A stretch of DNA of 64,000 bases, taken from the NCBI GenBank assembly GCA_020635905.1, contig JACJYV010000007.1, forward strand, positions 565,367 through 629,366. The letters are read 5' to 3'. The first letter of the stretch is position 1, and every line of letters starts with the position of its first letter. Origin of the DNA: Bacteroidia bacterium (GTDB lineage: Bacteria > Bacteroidota > Bacteroidia > J057 > JADKCL01). The notes under the pieces were generated by a model. It was not told the DNA's origin, made no database searches, and saw only the letters and a list, made by a program, of their open reading frames with translations. Position numbers and translations under genes: made by a program. Shown here in pieces: positions 25,521-34,368 of this stretch.

Positions 25521-27010
25521 TTTTTCTTCAATTTTAAAATTTGATCTGCAAAGTACGTCTTTTTCTCAGGAAATTGCAAGCTGAGCTTCTCGTAAATTTT
25601 GGTTGCTTTAGAGATATTTCCCTGATCAGCATGAATTTTTGCCAGCGTTTCGCTGATCAGCTCTTCGTTTTCGAGGACGCTGGTTTTGCCCAACTCTTTG
25701 TCTTTGATTTCGAAACCGCGGGGGTCAGAGAGGGTGGGTTCCTCTTCGATAAACTTCTCAATCAGCTCATCCACAGGCTTTTTGGAAACAGAAACCTGGC
25801 TGGATTCCGTTTCTGACCAGCTGGAGTCTGCGGCGTCGTCGTCGAGAAAATTGAAGCCCGAGAAGGCGCCAATTTCGTATTCCGTTTCTGAAATTGGTTT
25901 TTCCGCTGCTTTTTCGACCACTTGTTCGGGGGCGGCAATGTCGGCCACCGGGCTGAATTCGAGTTCGATTTTTTCGGGCAGAACGGTTATTTCGGGAACA
26001 GTTTCGCTTTCCGTTTCAGATTTCTGGGGTAATTCTGCCTTTTTGTTTTGCTTTTTGCTGGTTTTTTCCGCCTTTGGTTTTTGCTTTTTGGCAGGTTCGG
26101 CCGGGATGGCGGGAATCTCGGCTGCAGTTATTTCAGGCAGGACAAGACCCGGGGCAAATTGAGATATCTGGGCGCGGATGGCCTGCATGCGCCATTCAAA
26201 CTGGCTTAGGCGAATCCTGATTTTGGTATTCATGAACCAATTGATCCCAGGATCGTTTTGCACCAGGGTGCTGAACTGTTCGCTGGCCGCATTGGTGGCG
26301 GGTCCTTCAGCCAGGATTTTGGCCCGCTCTGTATCGTCGATCACGGCCCTTTCGGCCTGATTTTCGACAAGGGAGGCAGGCGTTTCTTCCTCCTGCTTAA
26401 GATGAACTGGCTCCAAAACGGGTTCCTCTTCAGGTTCCTGAACAGGGTTTTCTTCCACGGAAGAAATTTCTTCCATTACTTCTGTTTCAGCTACCAATTC
26501 CTCTTCCGTCTGGGCTTCTGCGACTGCCTCTTCAAGGGCTTCAGTTTCTGCCGTGATTTCCTCCGTTTTGGGAATTTCAGGAGCAATTTCTTCGTTTTGA
26601 GGGGTTTCGGGGGAAAGAGTTTCCGCAGATTCAACCCCGGGGACAGATGCAATTATTTGCTCCGCGGCATTTTGGACGGTCACTGGAGCCTCGTCCACAG
26701 TGGTTTCCACGGTTTCAGGCTTTTCAGTCGGGGCAATTTCAGCTTCTGGAGTACTCTGACCAGCCTTTACAGGGAAGGGCGCATCGATGAAATTTTGCAG
26801 GGTGGCGCGGTGATTGAAGCGGGCTGCGGCTGCGAGTAAATTCTGCTGCCCGGACTGCGGGTTGGAGTATCCCGAATTTCTGGCCAAAATGGCATCAGGA
26901 AGGGCAAAGAAGGGGTATTCCCGGGTCCATGCCTTCAATTGATTTACTTCAAGTTCTTCCAGCGGGTCTTGAAGGGATTTTCGATACAGTTCCAGGATTT
27001 TTCCGTCCAT
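25517..27010 (-). CDS. Acidic low-complexity protein of the lptE-secG operon
   Basis: 497 residues from ATG 27010 (MDGKILELYRKSLQDP); an in-frame ATG 18 bp earlier is less likely. The N-terminal 90 residues are globular (LEVNQLKAWTREYPFFALPDAILARN). Residues about 95-240 are a Glu/Pro/Ala/Thr-rich disordered tract, and a Lys-rich patch lies near 320-345. The C-terminal 45 residues resemble a TPR helix pair (SETLAKIHADQGNISKATKIYEKLSLQFPEK). Genes of this kind sit before secG in many Bacteroidota. Its role is unknown; a scaffolding or cytoplasmic adaptor function is a guess. Confidence 0.8.
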   Translation of the reverse strand: MDGKILELYRKSLQDPLEELEVNQLKAWTREYPFFALPDAILARNSGYSNPQSGQQNLLAAAARFNHRATLQNFIDAPFPVKAGQSTPEAEIAPTEKPETVETTVDEAPVTVQNAAEQIIASVPGVESAETLSPETPQNEEIAPEIPKTEEITAETEALEEAVAEAQTEEELVAETEVMEEISSVEENPVQEPEEEPVLEPVHLKQEEETPASLVENQAERAVIDDTERAKILAEGPATNAASEQFSTLVQNDPGINWFMNTKIRIRLSQFEWRMQAIRAQISQFAPGLVLPEITAAEIPAIPAEPAKKQKPKAEKTSKKQNKKAELPQKSETESETVPEITVLPEKIELEFSPVADIAAPEQVVEKAAEKPISETEYEIGAFSGFNFLDDDAADSSWSETESSQVSVSKKPVDELIEKFIEEEPTLSDPRGFEIKDKELGKTSVLENEELISETLAKIHADQGNISKATKIYEKLSLQFPEKKTYFADQILKLKKK

Positions 27011-27053
27011 CCTGCAAAAATAAGGCAATTTTGCAAAGGATACAATATTTCAG

Positions 27054-27148
27054 TTTACGGTTTATAGTCAGTTTACGGTTTGCGGTTTACAGACAGTTTA
27101 CGGTTTACAGTTTACGGTTTGGAACTGTAAACCGTAAACTGCGAACTG
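27054..27148. repeat. Word array containing a 17-bp inverted repeat
   Basis: The spacer between lptE and the acidic-protein gene is made of repeats of the word agtttacggttta. The last direct copy (27094-27110) is perfectly complementary to 27125-27141, giving a 17-bp stem with a 14-nt loop. On the minus-strand transcript it lies inside the operon, just past the lptE stop, so it could affect read-through or mRNA stability. Confidence 0.85.
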
Positions 27149-27151
27149 GTT

Positions 27152-27670
27152 TCACCAGTTGGCGAAGGTTTTGTTGAAGAGGTCCTGGGCGATTTTGTTG
27201 TTGACCTCGGTGATCAGGTCGTTTTCAATGGTGCTGATGTCAGTGGCGGCATCAAAATCTGCGAAGTTGGAGAAGGAGTCTTTCCAGGCCAGATCGGGGT
27301 GATTTTCCGAGGTCATTTCGGCGTTGATGCGAATGGTCAGGCGGTTGGTGGCGGCTACGTCGCCGCCCGTGAGGTTAATGGGGGCCACATCGTAGTTGAC
27401 AATGGCGCCGCTGAGGTTGAGATCACCATTGGATTCGACCAACTGGAGGTTGGTGCGTGAGGTGAAAAAGTCCCTGACTTTTTCGGTAAAATCCTGGGCC
27501 AGGGTGCTGACCACGATGGGGGCGTTATTCTCAAACTGCTCAATGGATATGGTTTTGACATCGCTGGGAATTTTTGCCCCCGTGAAGGTAAAACTGGGCT
27601 TGCAACCCGCTGATCCCAACAAAACGAGGGAAATCAGGGCTGCTATTCCGTGGATGTACAAATTTTTCAT
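27152..27670 (-). CDS. lptE: LPS assembly lipoprotein LptE
   Basis: 172 residues. Signal peptide with lipobox (LVLLGSAGCK, Cys at about 23). The mature part shows the LptE/LptE-like pattern: SFTFTGAKIPSDVKTISIEQFEN, then VVSTLAQDFTEKVRDFFTSRTNLQLVESNGDLNLSGAIVNYDV and ATNRLTIRINAEM. In the outer membrane LptE plugs LptD and helps deliver lipopolysaccharide to the surface. It starts immediately after the stop of the sigma-54 activator gene (no gap) and belongs to the miaB-secG operon, an arrangement common in Bacteroidota. Confidence 0.88.
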   Translation of the reverse strand: MKNLYIHGIAALISLVLLGSAGCKPSFTFTGAKIPSDVKTISIEQFENNAPIVVSTLAQDFTEKVRDFFTSRTNLQLVESNGDLNLSGAIVNYDVAPINLTGGDVAATNRLTIRINAEMTSENHPDLAWKDSFSNFADFDAATDISTIENDLITEVNNKIAQDLFNKTFANW

Positions 27671-28888
27671 TTAAGCCAGGTCGTAATAATTGATCTTGCG
27701 GTAAAGGGTTCGTTCGGAAATTCCCAACTCCTGAGCTGCTTTTTTGCGGTTGTTGCGGTGCTTTTGCAGGGCTTTGTTGATCATTTCCTTTTCCTTTTTT
27801 TCCAAAGAGAGTGATTCTTCCAGAAGCGGGGGAGAATTCTTCTGTGGTTGAACGGGATTTGGGTAGGAATATTGCCCAAAATTGCTCTGTTCGCGGGCTG
27901 GAGGTGGATTTCCCAGAAGTTGCTCCTGAGGTTTGGCCATCACGCCTCCGTTTCGAACCCCCATGAATACCAGGTTTTTCAGGTCGCTGACTTCCTGTTT
28001 GAGATCGAATATGAGCTTGTAAAGAATTTCAATTTCCCTTGCCGGATTGGCATTTTCATTGACCTGATTTGCTCCCTGAAAGCCGATTACGCTGGGCAGG
28101 TAGCTTTCCGTGATGTTCAGGTGATCGGCCAGTTCGTCGGCAGTGACAATGTCGTGATCGATGAGAACGGTCAGTTTTTCGGCGAAATTCCGCAATTCAC
28201 GCACATTTCCCGGCCAGCGATAGTCATACAGCATGTGGGCGGCTGCGTCTTCGAGGATCAGGGGATTGCGGTTGTATTTGTCGGCAAATTCGTTGGCAAA
28301 ATAGCGGAAAAGCAGCTCTATGTCGTCGCCACGTTCGCGCAGAGGCGGCACCTTGATGGTCACGGTGTTGAGACGAAAGTAGAGGTCTTCACGAAAACGG
28401 CCCATTCTGATCATTTCGATCAGGTTTTTGTTGGTGGCGGCCACCACCCGCACGTCTGCCCGCTGAATTTTGCTCGATCCCACCCGCAAATATTCCCCGC
28501 TTTCCAGCAGGCGCAACAGGCGTGATTGGGTAGCCAGGGGCATTTCTGCAATCTCGTCCAGGAAAATGGTTCCCCCGTTTACTTCTTCAAAATACCCCTT
28601 GCGGGACTCATAGGCTGAAGTAAAGGAGCCTTTTTCATGGCCAAATAATTCTGAATCCATGGTCCCTTCGGGGATGGCGCCACAGTTGATGGCGATGAAG
28701 GGATCGTGTTTGCGCTTGGAGAATTGGTGAATGATGCGCGAGAATACGTCTTTTCCCGTTCCGTTTTCCCCATTGATGAGCACGTTCACATCCGTGGGAG
28801 CAACCTGAAGCGCCACTTCAATGTTGCTGATCAGCCGTGGGTTGTGTCCCACAATGCCGAAACGGGTTTTCAGGGTATTGATATTCAT
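27671..28888 (-). CDS. Sigma-54-type AAA+ activator with Fis-like HTH
   Basis: 405 residues without a sensory N-domain. The AAA+ core has Walker A GENGTGKD (40-47) and Walker B GGTIFLDE (105-112), with arginine-finger candidates in FREDLYFRLN (165-174). The sigma-54 contact loop reads GSFTSA (87-92) instead of GAFTGA; the Thr is kept but the last Gly is Ser. The C-terminus has a Fis-type HTH (about 370-403; NNRKKAAQELGISERTLYRKI). It should activate sigma-54 promoters, probably for envelope genes given its operon. Its start overlaps the miaB stop by 4 bp (28885-28888). Confidence 0.9.
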   Translation of the reverse strand: MNINTLKTRFGIVGHNPRLISNIEVALQVAPTDVNVLINGENGTGKDVFSRIIHQFSKRKHDPFIAINCGAIPEGTMDSELFGHEKGSFTSAYESRKGYFEEVNGGTIFLDEIAEMPLATQSRLLRLLESGEYLRVGSSKIQRADVRVVAATNKNLIEMIRMGRFREDLYFRLNTVTIKVPPLRERGDDIELLFRYFANEFADKYNRNPLILEDAAAHMLYDYRWPGNVRELRNFAEKLTVLIDHDIVTADELADHLNITESYLPSVIGFQGANQVNENANPAREIEILYKLIFDLKQEVSDLKNLVFMGVRNGGVMAKPQEQLLGNPPPAREQSNFGQYSYPNPVQPQKNSPPLLEESLSLEKKEKEMINKALQKHRNNRKKAAQELGISERTLYRKINYYDLA

Positions 28889-30321
28889 GCCATTACCTCC
28901 CCTTTGAGGGTGATGCTGGTAGCTTCCGTGATTTTGACCATTACATAGTCGCCTGGTTTGAGATCAGATCCGTTTTTAGGGAAAATCACCATCTGGTTGT
29001 GGTCGTTGCGGCCGCACCAGTCGTCCTGTGAGCGTTTGGAATTGCCCTCAATCAGCACTTTGCAGGTTTTGCCGATGCAGGCGAAGGAGATTTCGCGCTG
29101 AATGCGGTTTTGCAGTTCAATTACCTCGGCCAGGCGCTGTTTTTTGATTTCCAGATCCACGTCATCGGGATATTTACGGGCGGCCAGGGTGCCGGGCCTT
29201 TCGGAGTAGAAAAACATGAAGGCCATGCTGTAGCGGGCCCATTCCACCATGGAAAGGGTTTCCTGGTGATCTTCCTCCGTTTCTGAGCAAAATCCCGTGA
29301 TGATGTCAGTGGAAATGGAGCAATCGGGAATAATTTCGCGGATGCGATTGACTTTATTCATGTACCATTCCCGGGAATAACCGCGGCGCATGACCTCCAG
29401 AATGCGGCTGCTGCCACTTTGCACGGGCAGGTGAATGTAATTGCAGATGTTTTCGTACTTCGCCATGGTGTGAAGCACGTCGTCTACGATGTCTTTGGGG
29501 TGAGAAGTGGAAAAGCGAACCCGCAAATCGGGGCTGATGAGGGCCACTTTCTCAAGCAATTGGGCAAAATTGGTGTCTTCGTAATGGTAGGAATCCACGT
29601 TCTGGCCCAGCAGAGTCACTTCTTTGTAGCCCTGTGCCACCAGTTCCTTTGCCTCGTTGACAATGGACTCGGGGTCGCGGCTGCGTTCGCGTCCGCGGGT
29701 GAAGGGCACCACGCAAAAGCTGCACATGTTGTCGCAGCCGCGCATGATGGAAATGAAGGAAGTTACTCCGTTGCTGTTCAGGCGAATAGGGGAAATGTCA
29801 GCATAGGTTTCCTCGCGGGAAAGGAGGACGTTGACCGATTTTTGACCGGTTTCTGCTTCTTCAACCAGGCGGGGAATATCGCGGTAAGCGTCGGGGCCAA
29901 CCACGAGGTCCACCAGTTGTTCGCGGTCCATGAGCTGGGCCTTGAGGCGCTCGGCCATGCAACCCATGACACCAACTACGGTGTTGGGACGGGTCTTTTT
30001 GACCCTTTTGAGGGCTTTGAGGCGGTTCCAGACCTTTTCTTCGGCATTTTCGCGGATGGCGCAGGTATTGAGCAGAACCAGGTCAGCCGTCAGTTCGTCC
30101 TGGGTGAATCCGTAGCCCATATCTGTCAACACAGAAGCAATGATTTCCGTGTCGGAAAAATTCATCTGACAACCGTAGGTTTCAATGTAGGCGTTGCGGG
30201 CCTTGGGGCCGGCCTGGCGCAGGTCTTCAAATGCGGATCCCTGACGGGTTTCGTCGATGGTTTTTTCGAGGCCAGGGGCCTCGGGGACGAATACTTTCTG
30301 GGTTATTTTTCCTTTATTCAT
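28885..30321 (-). CDS. miaB: tRNA-2-methylthio-N6-dimethylallyladenosine synthase MiaB
   Basis: 478 residues. The N-terminal MTTase domain has three cluster cysteines: C51 (ETYGCQMN), C87 (LLNTCAIRENAE) and C121 (VMGCMAERLK). The radical-SAM motif RGCDNMCSFC gives C196, C200 and C203. The C-terminal TRAM domain (about 410-475; CKVLIEGNSKRSQDDWCGRNDHNQMVIF) binds tRNA. MiaB adds a methylthio group to i6A37 of tRNAs reading UNN codons. CGRNDHNQMV is typical of MiaB rather than MtaB or RimO. First gene of the five-gene operon. Confidence 0.96.
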   Translation of the reverse strand: MNKGKITQKVFVPEAPGLEKTIDETRQGSAFEDLRQAGPKARNAYIETYGCQMNFSDTEIIASVLTDMGYGFTQDELTADLVLLNTCAIRENAEEKVWNRLKALKRVKKTRPNTVVGVMGCMAERLKAQLMDREQLVDLVVGPDAYRDIPRLVEEAETGQKSVNVLLSREETYADISPIRLNSNGVTSFISIMRGCDNMCSFCVVPFTRGRERSRDPESIVNEAKELVAQGYKEVTLLGQNVDSYHYEDTNFAQLLEKVALISPDLRVRFSTSHPKDIVDDVLHTMAKYENICNYIHLPVQSGSSRILEVMRRGYSREWYMNKVNRIREIIPDCSISTDIITGFCSETEEDHQETLSMVEWARYSMAFMFFYSERPGTLAARKYPDDVDLEIKKQRLAEVIELQNRIQREISFACIGKTCKVLIEGNSKRSQDDWCGRNDHNQMVIFPKNGSDLKPGDYVMVKITEATSITLKGEVMA

Positions 30322-30392
30322 TATCAGTCAACAGACAATGGTCTTGCTTCTTTTGAAATTTGGGTCTGGAATCAATTTATCCTGACAAAGCG

Positions 30393-30426
30393 CAAAGATA
30401 AGGAAATTTTATTGTGGTGCTGACAA
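30393..30426 (-). promoter_or_regulatory. Promoter of the miaB operon
   Basis: The minus strand has TATCTTTG (30393-30400), an exact TAnnTTTG -7 box, and TTG at 30424-30426 as -33 element with 23 bp between. It lies about 75 bp upstream of the miaB ATG. Confidence 0.6.
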
Positions 30427-30784
30427 TTTGGCAGGGATAGTTCTGCAATTCTTTTTACGGGTTGAAATTTTGGGTTAAAATTTCCGTAAAGAAATTAAAG
30501 ATTTGTTCAATTGCCATTTTTGGCCGCGGTGAACGGGGTTAATTGGCCTTTTAAAACAATGATTTTGAAAAATAACCGTTTTGAACAGGCAGGAAAATTC
30601 ATTCCAGACGGCCCGGATTTCAATTTTTCGAAAAAGATGCTAAGTTTGCTCAGGTCCAAAAATCTTTTGTAAGAAAACTGTTTATTTCGTAAATTGAAAT
30701 TTCACAGGAAAGACACCCGACACTACGCAACGATAGCTTAGCCCAATTCCATGCTCCCTTCAGCATGGCGAAAAAAGAGTTGAA
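30427..30784. other. AT-rich intergenic region between divergent genes
   Basis: No convincing gene, tRNA or small RNA is visible. A plus-strand TAAGTTTG (30641-30648) matches the -7 box and could start the 30785 gene with a leader of about 130 nt. A hairpin, ccatgct (30749-30755) with agcatgg (30762-30768), ends 16 bp before that gene's ATG. The rest is AT-rich with no clear repeat. Confidence 0.5.
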
Positions 30785-31219
30785 ATGGCGACTGACCCCC
30801 GCCAATTGTTATCTATGACCCTAACCCAGAGTCTTATGACCACTGAAGGAAAAATGATGGACGACTTTTTGGAATTGTCCTCCATTCTGACCGGGATACC
30901 GCCCGGAGATTTGCGCCAGAAGGATACGGCGCAGGCTTATTTTGATAGTCTGGTCCACCATGTTGGAGATGATCTGGCCATTGAATTGATGGCTGTTTAT
31001 AAATGCTTCCGCATTCAATGTAAGGATCCCGAAAAGCTGGCTTTTACGGTCAGACAACACATCAAGAGTCACCCCAAGCTGGGGCCTGTGGCCCGCAGCC
31101 TCCAGAAAATGTGGCGGACCGCCCATTGGTATAAGCTTCCCGTGCACTGGCACGAGCAATACGGACGTCATTCCCACGGGAATGTACACCGTGAGGAAGG
31201 CCTGGCGGCTGTCAGCTGA
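30785..31219 (+). CDS. Unknown 144-residue protein
   Basis: I do not recognise this protein. It is mostly helical by composition, lacks a signal peptide or membrane segment, and its C-terminus is His-rich (WHEQYGRHSHGNVHREEG). The segment IPPGDLRQKDTAQAYFDSLVHHVGDDLAIELMAVYKC suggests a small helical bundle. It is supported as a gene by AAAAAAGAG upstream of the ATG, by a possible promoter and hairpin leader, and by a strong terminator directly downstream, so it appears to be a single-gene transcript. Confidence 0.72.
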   Translation: MATDPRQLLSMTLTQSLMTTEGKMMDDFLELSSILTGIPPGDLRQKDTAQAYFDSLVHHVGDDLAIELMAVYKCFRIQCKDPEKLAFTVRQHIKSHPKLGPVARSLQKMWRTAHWYKLPVHWHEQYGRHSHGNVHREEGLAAVS

Positions 31220-31237
31220 GAAACTTCTTTTTGTTCC

Positions 31238-31273
31238 AAAACCGGGATTTGTGCAATGCAGGTCCCGGTTTTT
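31238..31273 (+). terminator. Intrinsic terminator
   Basis: A perfect 10-bp stem, aaaaccggga (31238-31247) with tcccggtttt (31263-31272), ends in a T-run (ttttt within 31269-31273). It lies 18 bp after the stop of the 144-residue gene and shows that an upstream alternative start (31256) for the next gene is wrong. Confidence 0.88.
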
Positions 31274-31303
31274 CTTTTGGGAATTTTTATAACTTGTGGC
31301 TGC

Positions 31304-32224
31304 ATGGCAGATAGTATCCAAAAAACAGTAATTCTTTCGGGCGCCAATGGTTTGTTGGGGCAAAAATTAGTTGAAAATCTGGCGGGAAGGCGTTCCGTGA
31401 ACCTGATTGCGACCTCTCAGGGCGACAATCGCATTTTATTGCGCGAAGGCTATACTTACAGACCGCTTGATATTACCAATCCAGCGGCTTTGCGGGCGAT
31501 TTTTGAGGAATTTAAACCTACAGAATTCATCAATTCGGCCGCCATGACCAATGTGGACCAGTGCGAAAAAGAAAAGGATTTGTGCTGGAAAATCAATGTG
31601 GAGGCGGTGGCCGAAATTGTGAATCTGTGCCGCGAATTTGGAACCCGCCTGATCCACCTCTCCACGGATTTTATTTTCGACGGGGAAAATGGTCCCTACG
31701 ACGAGCGGGCCAAACCCAATCCACTTTCGTGGTATGGTCAGTCCAAGCTGAAAGGGGAAGAAATCATCATTGGAGCGGGAATCCCGTTTTTGATCATCAG
31801 AACGGTCCTGCTTTACGGAATCGTGGCGGACATGAGCCGTTCAAATATTGTATTGTGGGCCCGGGAAAGCCTGGAAGAAAAGAAACCCATCAAGGTGGTA
31901 AACGACCAGTTTCGTTCACCTACCCTGGCAGAAGACCTGGCAGAAGGCGTGGTTTTGGCTTTGATGAAAGGCCGCCAGGGCATTTACCATATTTCGGGTC
32001 CAGACCAGATGTGCATCACGGATATTGTCTATCAGGTGGCAGATTTTTATGGTCTGGATAAGTCAAATATCACGGAAGTGAGCAGCGATTCGCTGGGCCA
32101 ACCTGCCAAAAGACCGCCCAAAACGGGCTTTATCATTCTGAAAGCCCAGACAGAATTAGGCTATAATCCCCATTCCTTTCAGGAAGGGCTGGCAATTCTC
32201 GACCGGCAATTGAGGGAAGAGTAG
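31304..32224 (+). CDS. RmlD-like SDR reductase (dTDP-4-dehydrorhamnose reductase family)
   Basis: 306 residues. Rossmann motif GANGLLGQ (about 12-19), STDFIFDGENGPYDE and Y-x3-K (WYGQSKLKGEE), the RmlD pattern in which Thr/Tyr/Lys act in catalysis. LRAIFEEFKPTEFINSAAMTNVDQCE is the NAD(P)-domain signature of this branch. It probably reduces a nucleotide-activated 4-keto sugar, but no other rhamnose genes are near, so it could act on another sugar. The ATG at 31304 is preferred because an in-frame ATG at 31256 sits in the preceding terminator. A convergent porT lies 5 bp downstream. Confidence 0.87.
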   Translation: MADSIQKTVILSGANGLLGQKLVENLAGRRSVNLIATSQGDNRILLREGYTYRPLDITNPAALRAIFEEFKPTEFINSAAMTNVDQCEKEKDLCWKINVEAVAEIVNLCREFGTRLIHLSTDFIFDGENGPYDERAKPNPLSWYGQSKLKGEEIIIGAGIPFLIIRTVLLYGIVADMSRSNIVLWARESLEEKKPIKVVNDQFRSPTLAEDLAEGVVLALMKGRQGIYHISGPDQMCITDIVYQVADFYGLDKSNITEVSSDSLGQPAKRPPKTGFIILKAQTELGYNPHSFQEGLAILDRQLREE

Positions 32225-32229
32225 GGGAC

Positions 32230-32952
32230 CTACTCGAAATTGATCAGGATCATCAGCGACTGGCTGAAGAGGTCGGTGATCGCGGTGGCAAACCGGGTGT
32301 TTTTGGGCTCGTAGATGTTGCGGATGCCCATGGTGTAGCGAAATTCAGGATTCAATTTCAGCTTTTCTCCATACAAATCCACCCCAAAAGAGGCCAGAAT
32401 GGTCCAGTCTCCCGTCACTGTTTTGAGCAGATCAGGGTCGTTGCGCACCTTTTTGGTACTGGCCATGTTGATGGAATACTGCATGCCAATCTGGGCGTAA
32501 ACCCGGTAAACGTCGTAATAATTGGATTTGAATTTGAAAACGAAAGGCAAATTGAGGTTAGAAGACTCGATCCGTTTGCGGGCTACAGAATCCACCCTGA
32601 CCTTATTTGTCGCATAAACAAAGTTGAAATCCCGCTGTTCGAGCGAAACAGAAGGCAAAAAGCGGAAATCAATGTTATTATGCAGTTTGAGATTGGTAAT
32701 CAGGCCCAGATTGATGCCAGGTTTACGGATCAGTTCCACTCTGCGCAAAAGGACCTTAATGTCGGGATCGAACTGGTTGAGGGTGGAGGTCATGTCGTAT
32801 CCCCCCAGATTCATGCCCATGGTAAAGCCCAGGTTAAATGGTCTCAGGTCGGCAGGATTTGATTTCATGCCCCTTTGAGCCTGGAGAGAAGGCACAAATA
32901 AACAGCCCAGAAGCAGGATTATGGCTATTTTTCTAATATGTACATTGAACAT
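32230..32952 (-). CDS. porT: PorT, outer membrane protein of the type IX secretion system
   Basis: 240 residues. Signal peptide (to about LQAQ, residue 26) and then an outer membrane beta-barrel of the PorT family. RPFNLGFTMGMNLGGYDMTS, FRFLPSVSLEQRDFNFVY and the C-terminal ITDLFSQSLMILINFE are typical. PorT is needed for export of T9SS cargo. Its start overlaps the ubiE 3' end by 28 bp, and ubiE-porT is a conserved Bacteroidota gene order, which strongly supports the call. It fits the five T9SS cargo proteins encoded in this window. Confidence 0.88.
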   Translation of the reverse strand: MFNVHIRKIAIILLLGCLFVPSLQAQRGMKSNPADLRPFNLGFTMGMNLGGYDMTSTLNQFDPDIKVLLRRVELIRKPGINLGLITNLKLHNNIDFRFLPSVSLEQRDFNFVYATNKVRVDSVARKRIESSNLNLPFVFKFKSNYYDVYRVYAQIGMQYSINMASTKKVRNDPDLLKTVTGDWTILASFGVDLYGEKLKLNPEFRYTMGIRNIYEPKNTRFATAITDLFSQSLMILINFE

Positions 32953-33653
32953 ATTCCGAAAGTTAATGATGTGTAAGTTGTTTTGGTAAATCCTGCTTCA
33001 ATACAAATATCGGTAAATTCTTTTCCGTTAGGAAACGCCCGAACAGATTCGGGCAGGTAAGTATAGGCTGCATTATCGCCAGAGATCAGTTTGCCAATGA
33101 AGGGCAAAATTCCTCTGAAATACAGAAAGAACAGTTGTTTCATGGGAAAATATCTGGGAATGGCTGGTTCCAGAATGGCTGCCCTTCCTCCCGGGCGCAA
33201 TACCCGGCAAATTTCAGAAAGCCCTTTTCCCAGATTCTCAAAATTCCGCACTCCAAATCCAACGGTGACAGCATCAATTGAATTGTCTTCAAACAGAAGA
33301 TTTTCAGAATCTCCATAAACCATTTCAACGATCTCCCCTCCTTTGACTTTGGCCATTTTTTTTCTTCCCACCTCAAGCATCCCTTCAGAGATGTCGAGGC
33401 CCACCACCCGGGTTGGCTTCAGTTTCAGGGCTTCAATGGCAAAATCACCCGTTCCCGTGGCAATGTCCAGCATCACTTTAGGCTTGATTTCGCCCAGTTT
33501 CCTGATGGCTTTGCGGCGCCAAAGGATATCAATTCCCAGACTCAGCGAATGATTCAGAAAATCATAGCTACCTGCAATGTTGTCAAACATGTTGGCAACC
33601 TGCTCTTTTTTGGTCTTTGAAGCGTCCTTATATGGAGTTACGATTTTTTCCAA
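32925..33653 (-). CDS. ubiE: Demethylmenaquinone methyltransferase UbiE/MenG
   Basis: 242 residues. A class I SAM methyltransferase of the UbiE family: VANMFDNIAGSYDFLNHSLSLGIDILWRRKA (20-50), DIATGTGDFAIEAL (SAM loop), VVGLDISEGMLEVG, DAVTVGFGVRNFEN and the C-terminal LTFGICSMYILEK. It methylates demethylmenaquinone to menaquinone. Bacteroidota use menaquinone, so the MenG role is most likely. It forms an overlapping pair with porT. Confidence 0.94.
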   Translation of the reverse strand: MEKIVTPYKDASKTKKEQVANMFDNIAGSYDFLNHSLSLGIDILWRRKAIRKLGEIKPKVMLDIATGTGDFAIEALKLKPTRVVGLDISEGMLEVGRKKMAKVKGGEIVEMVYGDSENLLFEDNSIDAVTVGFGVRNFENLGKGLSEICRVLRPGGRAAILEPAIPRYFPMKQLFFLYFRGILPFIGKLISGDNAAYTYLPESVRAFPNGKEFTDICIEAGFTKTTYTSLTFGICSMYILEK

Positions 33654-33672
33654 TGGTTTATTTTAGGAGAAT

Positions 33673-33680
33673 TATTTTTG
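33673..33680 (+). promoter_or_regulatory. Possible -7 box for engB
   Basis: TATTTTTG matches TAnnTTTG exactly and lies 64 bp before the engB ATG in the divergent ubiE/engB spacer. No clear -33 box at standard distance, so it is tentative. Confidence 0.4.
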
Positions 33681-33744
33681 CACCCCCGCTTTTTCTTGTT
33701 TCTTTTGTCCTTGAGGGGCCAAAGTAAATGATTTATCAACGAAA

Positions 33745-34365
33745 ATGGAGATAAAAACAGTAAAATTTTTAACAAGTGGCGTCAAACTGAGCGACTTACC
33801 CAAGGATAACCTTCCAGAGTACGCTTTTGTTGGGCGTTCAAATGTTGGAAAATCTTCCCTGATCAATAAACTTGTCAACCGTCAGGGGCTGGCCCGAACT
33901 TCCTCCACTCCTGGTAAAACCCAGACTCTCAATTACTTCGTGGTCAATGAAAGCTGGTATCTGGTTGATTTGCCGGGTTACGGCTATGCCAAAGTTTCCA
34001 AGAAGCTGAGGGGCACCTTTTCCAAAATGATCGAGGAATACATCAAGTACAGAAAAAATTTGATCACCGTTTTTGTGTTGGTGGATTCGCGTCACAAACC
34101 CCAGGAATCTGATATGGATTTCTTTGAGTTTTTGGGAAAACATGAAATCCCCTTTGTGATTGTATTTACCAAGACCGACAAATTGAATCAATCTGAGCGG
34201 AACTCCAATTTTACCAAATACCAGAATAAATTGCTGGAAAGCTGGGAAGGGCTGCCGCCCGTTTTCAAAACTTCCGCTGAAACCGGGGTGGGGGTACCCG
34301 AAATTCTGGAGTACATTGAGGAAAATATCCGGGTTTACGAGGATTATTTGGCCAGCCAGTCCTGA
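33745..34365 (+). CDS. engB: Ribosome-associated GTPase EngB (YsxC/YihA)
   Basis: 206 residues, typical length. GTPase motifs: G1 GRSNVGKS (30-37), G2 TPGKT (55-59), G3 DLPGYGYAK (75-83), G4 TKTDK (about 140), G5 SAETGVG near the end. EngB is an essential GTPase for late 50S ribosome assembly. The start ATG gives the usual N-terminus (EIKTVKFLTSGV). Divergent from ubiE and followed by a palindromic intergenic element. Confidence 0.96.
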   Translation: MEIKTVKFLTSGVKLSDLPKDNLPEYAFVGRSNVGKSSLINKLVNRQGLARTSSTPGKTQTLNYFVVNESWYLVDLPGYGYAKVSKKLRGTFSKMIEEYIKYRKNLITVFVLVDSRHKPQESDMDFFEFLGKHEIPFVIVFTKTDKLNQSERNSNFTKYQNKLLESWEGLPPVFKTSAETGVGVPEILEYIEENIRVYEDYLASQS

Positions 34366-34368
34366 TTA

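Noticed and set aside
29419..30423. 334-codon ORF opposite miaB
   Set aside because: It is fully antisense to miaB with no recognisable domain.
30427..30784. tRNA or small RNA gene
   Set aside because: No cloverleaf or conserved tRNA boxes; only a short hairpin in the leader of the next gene.
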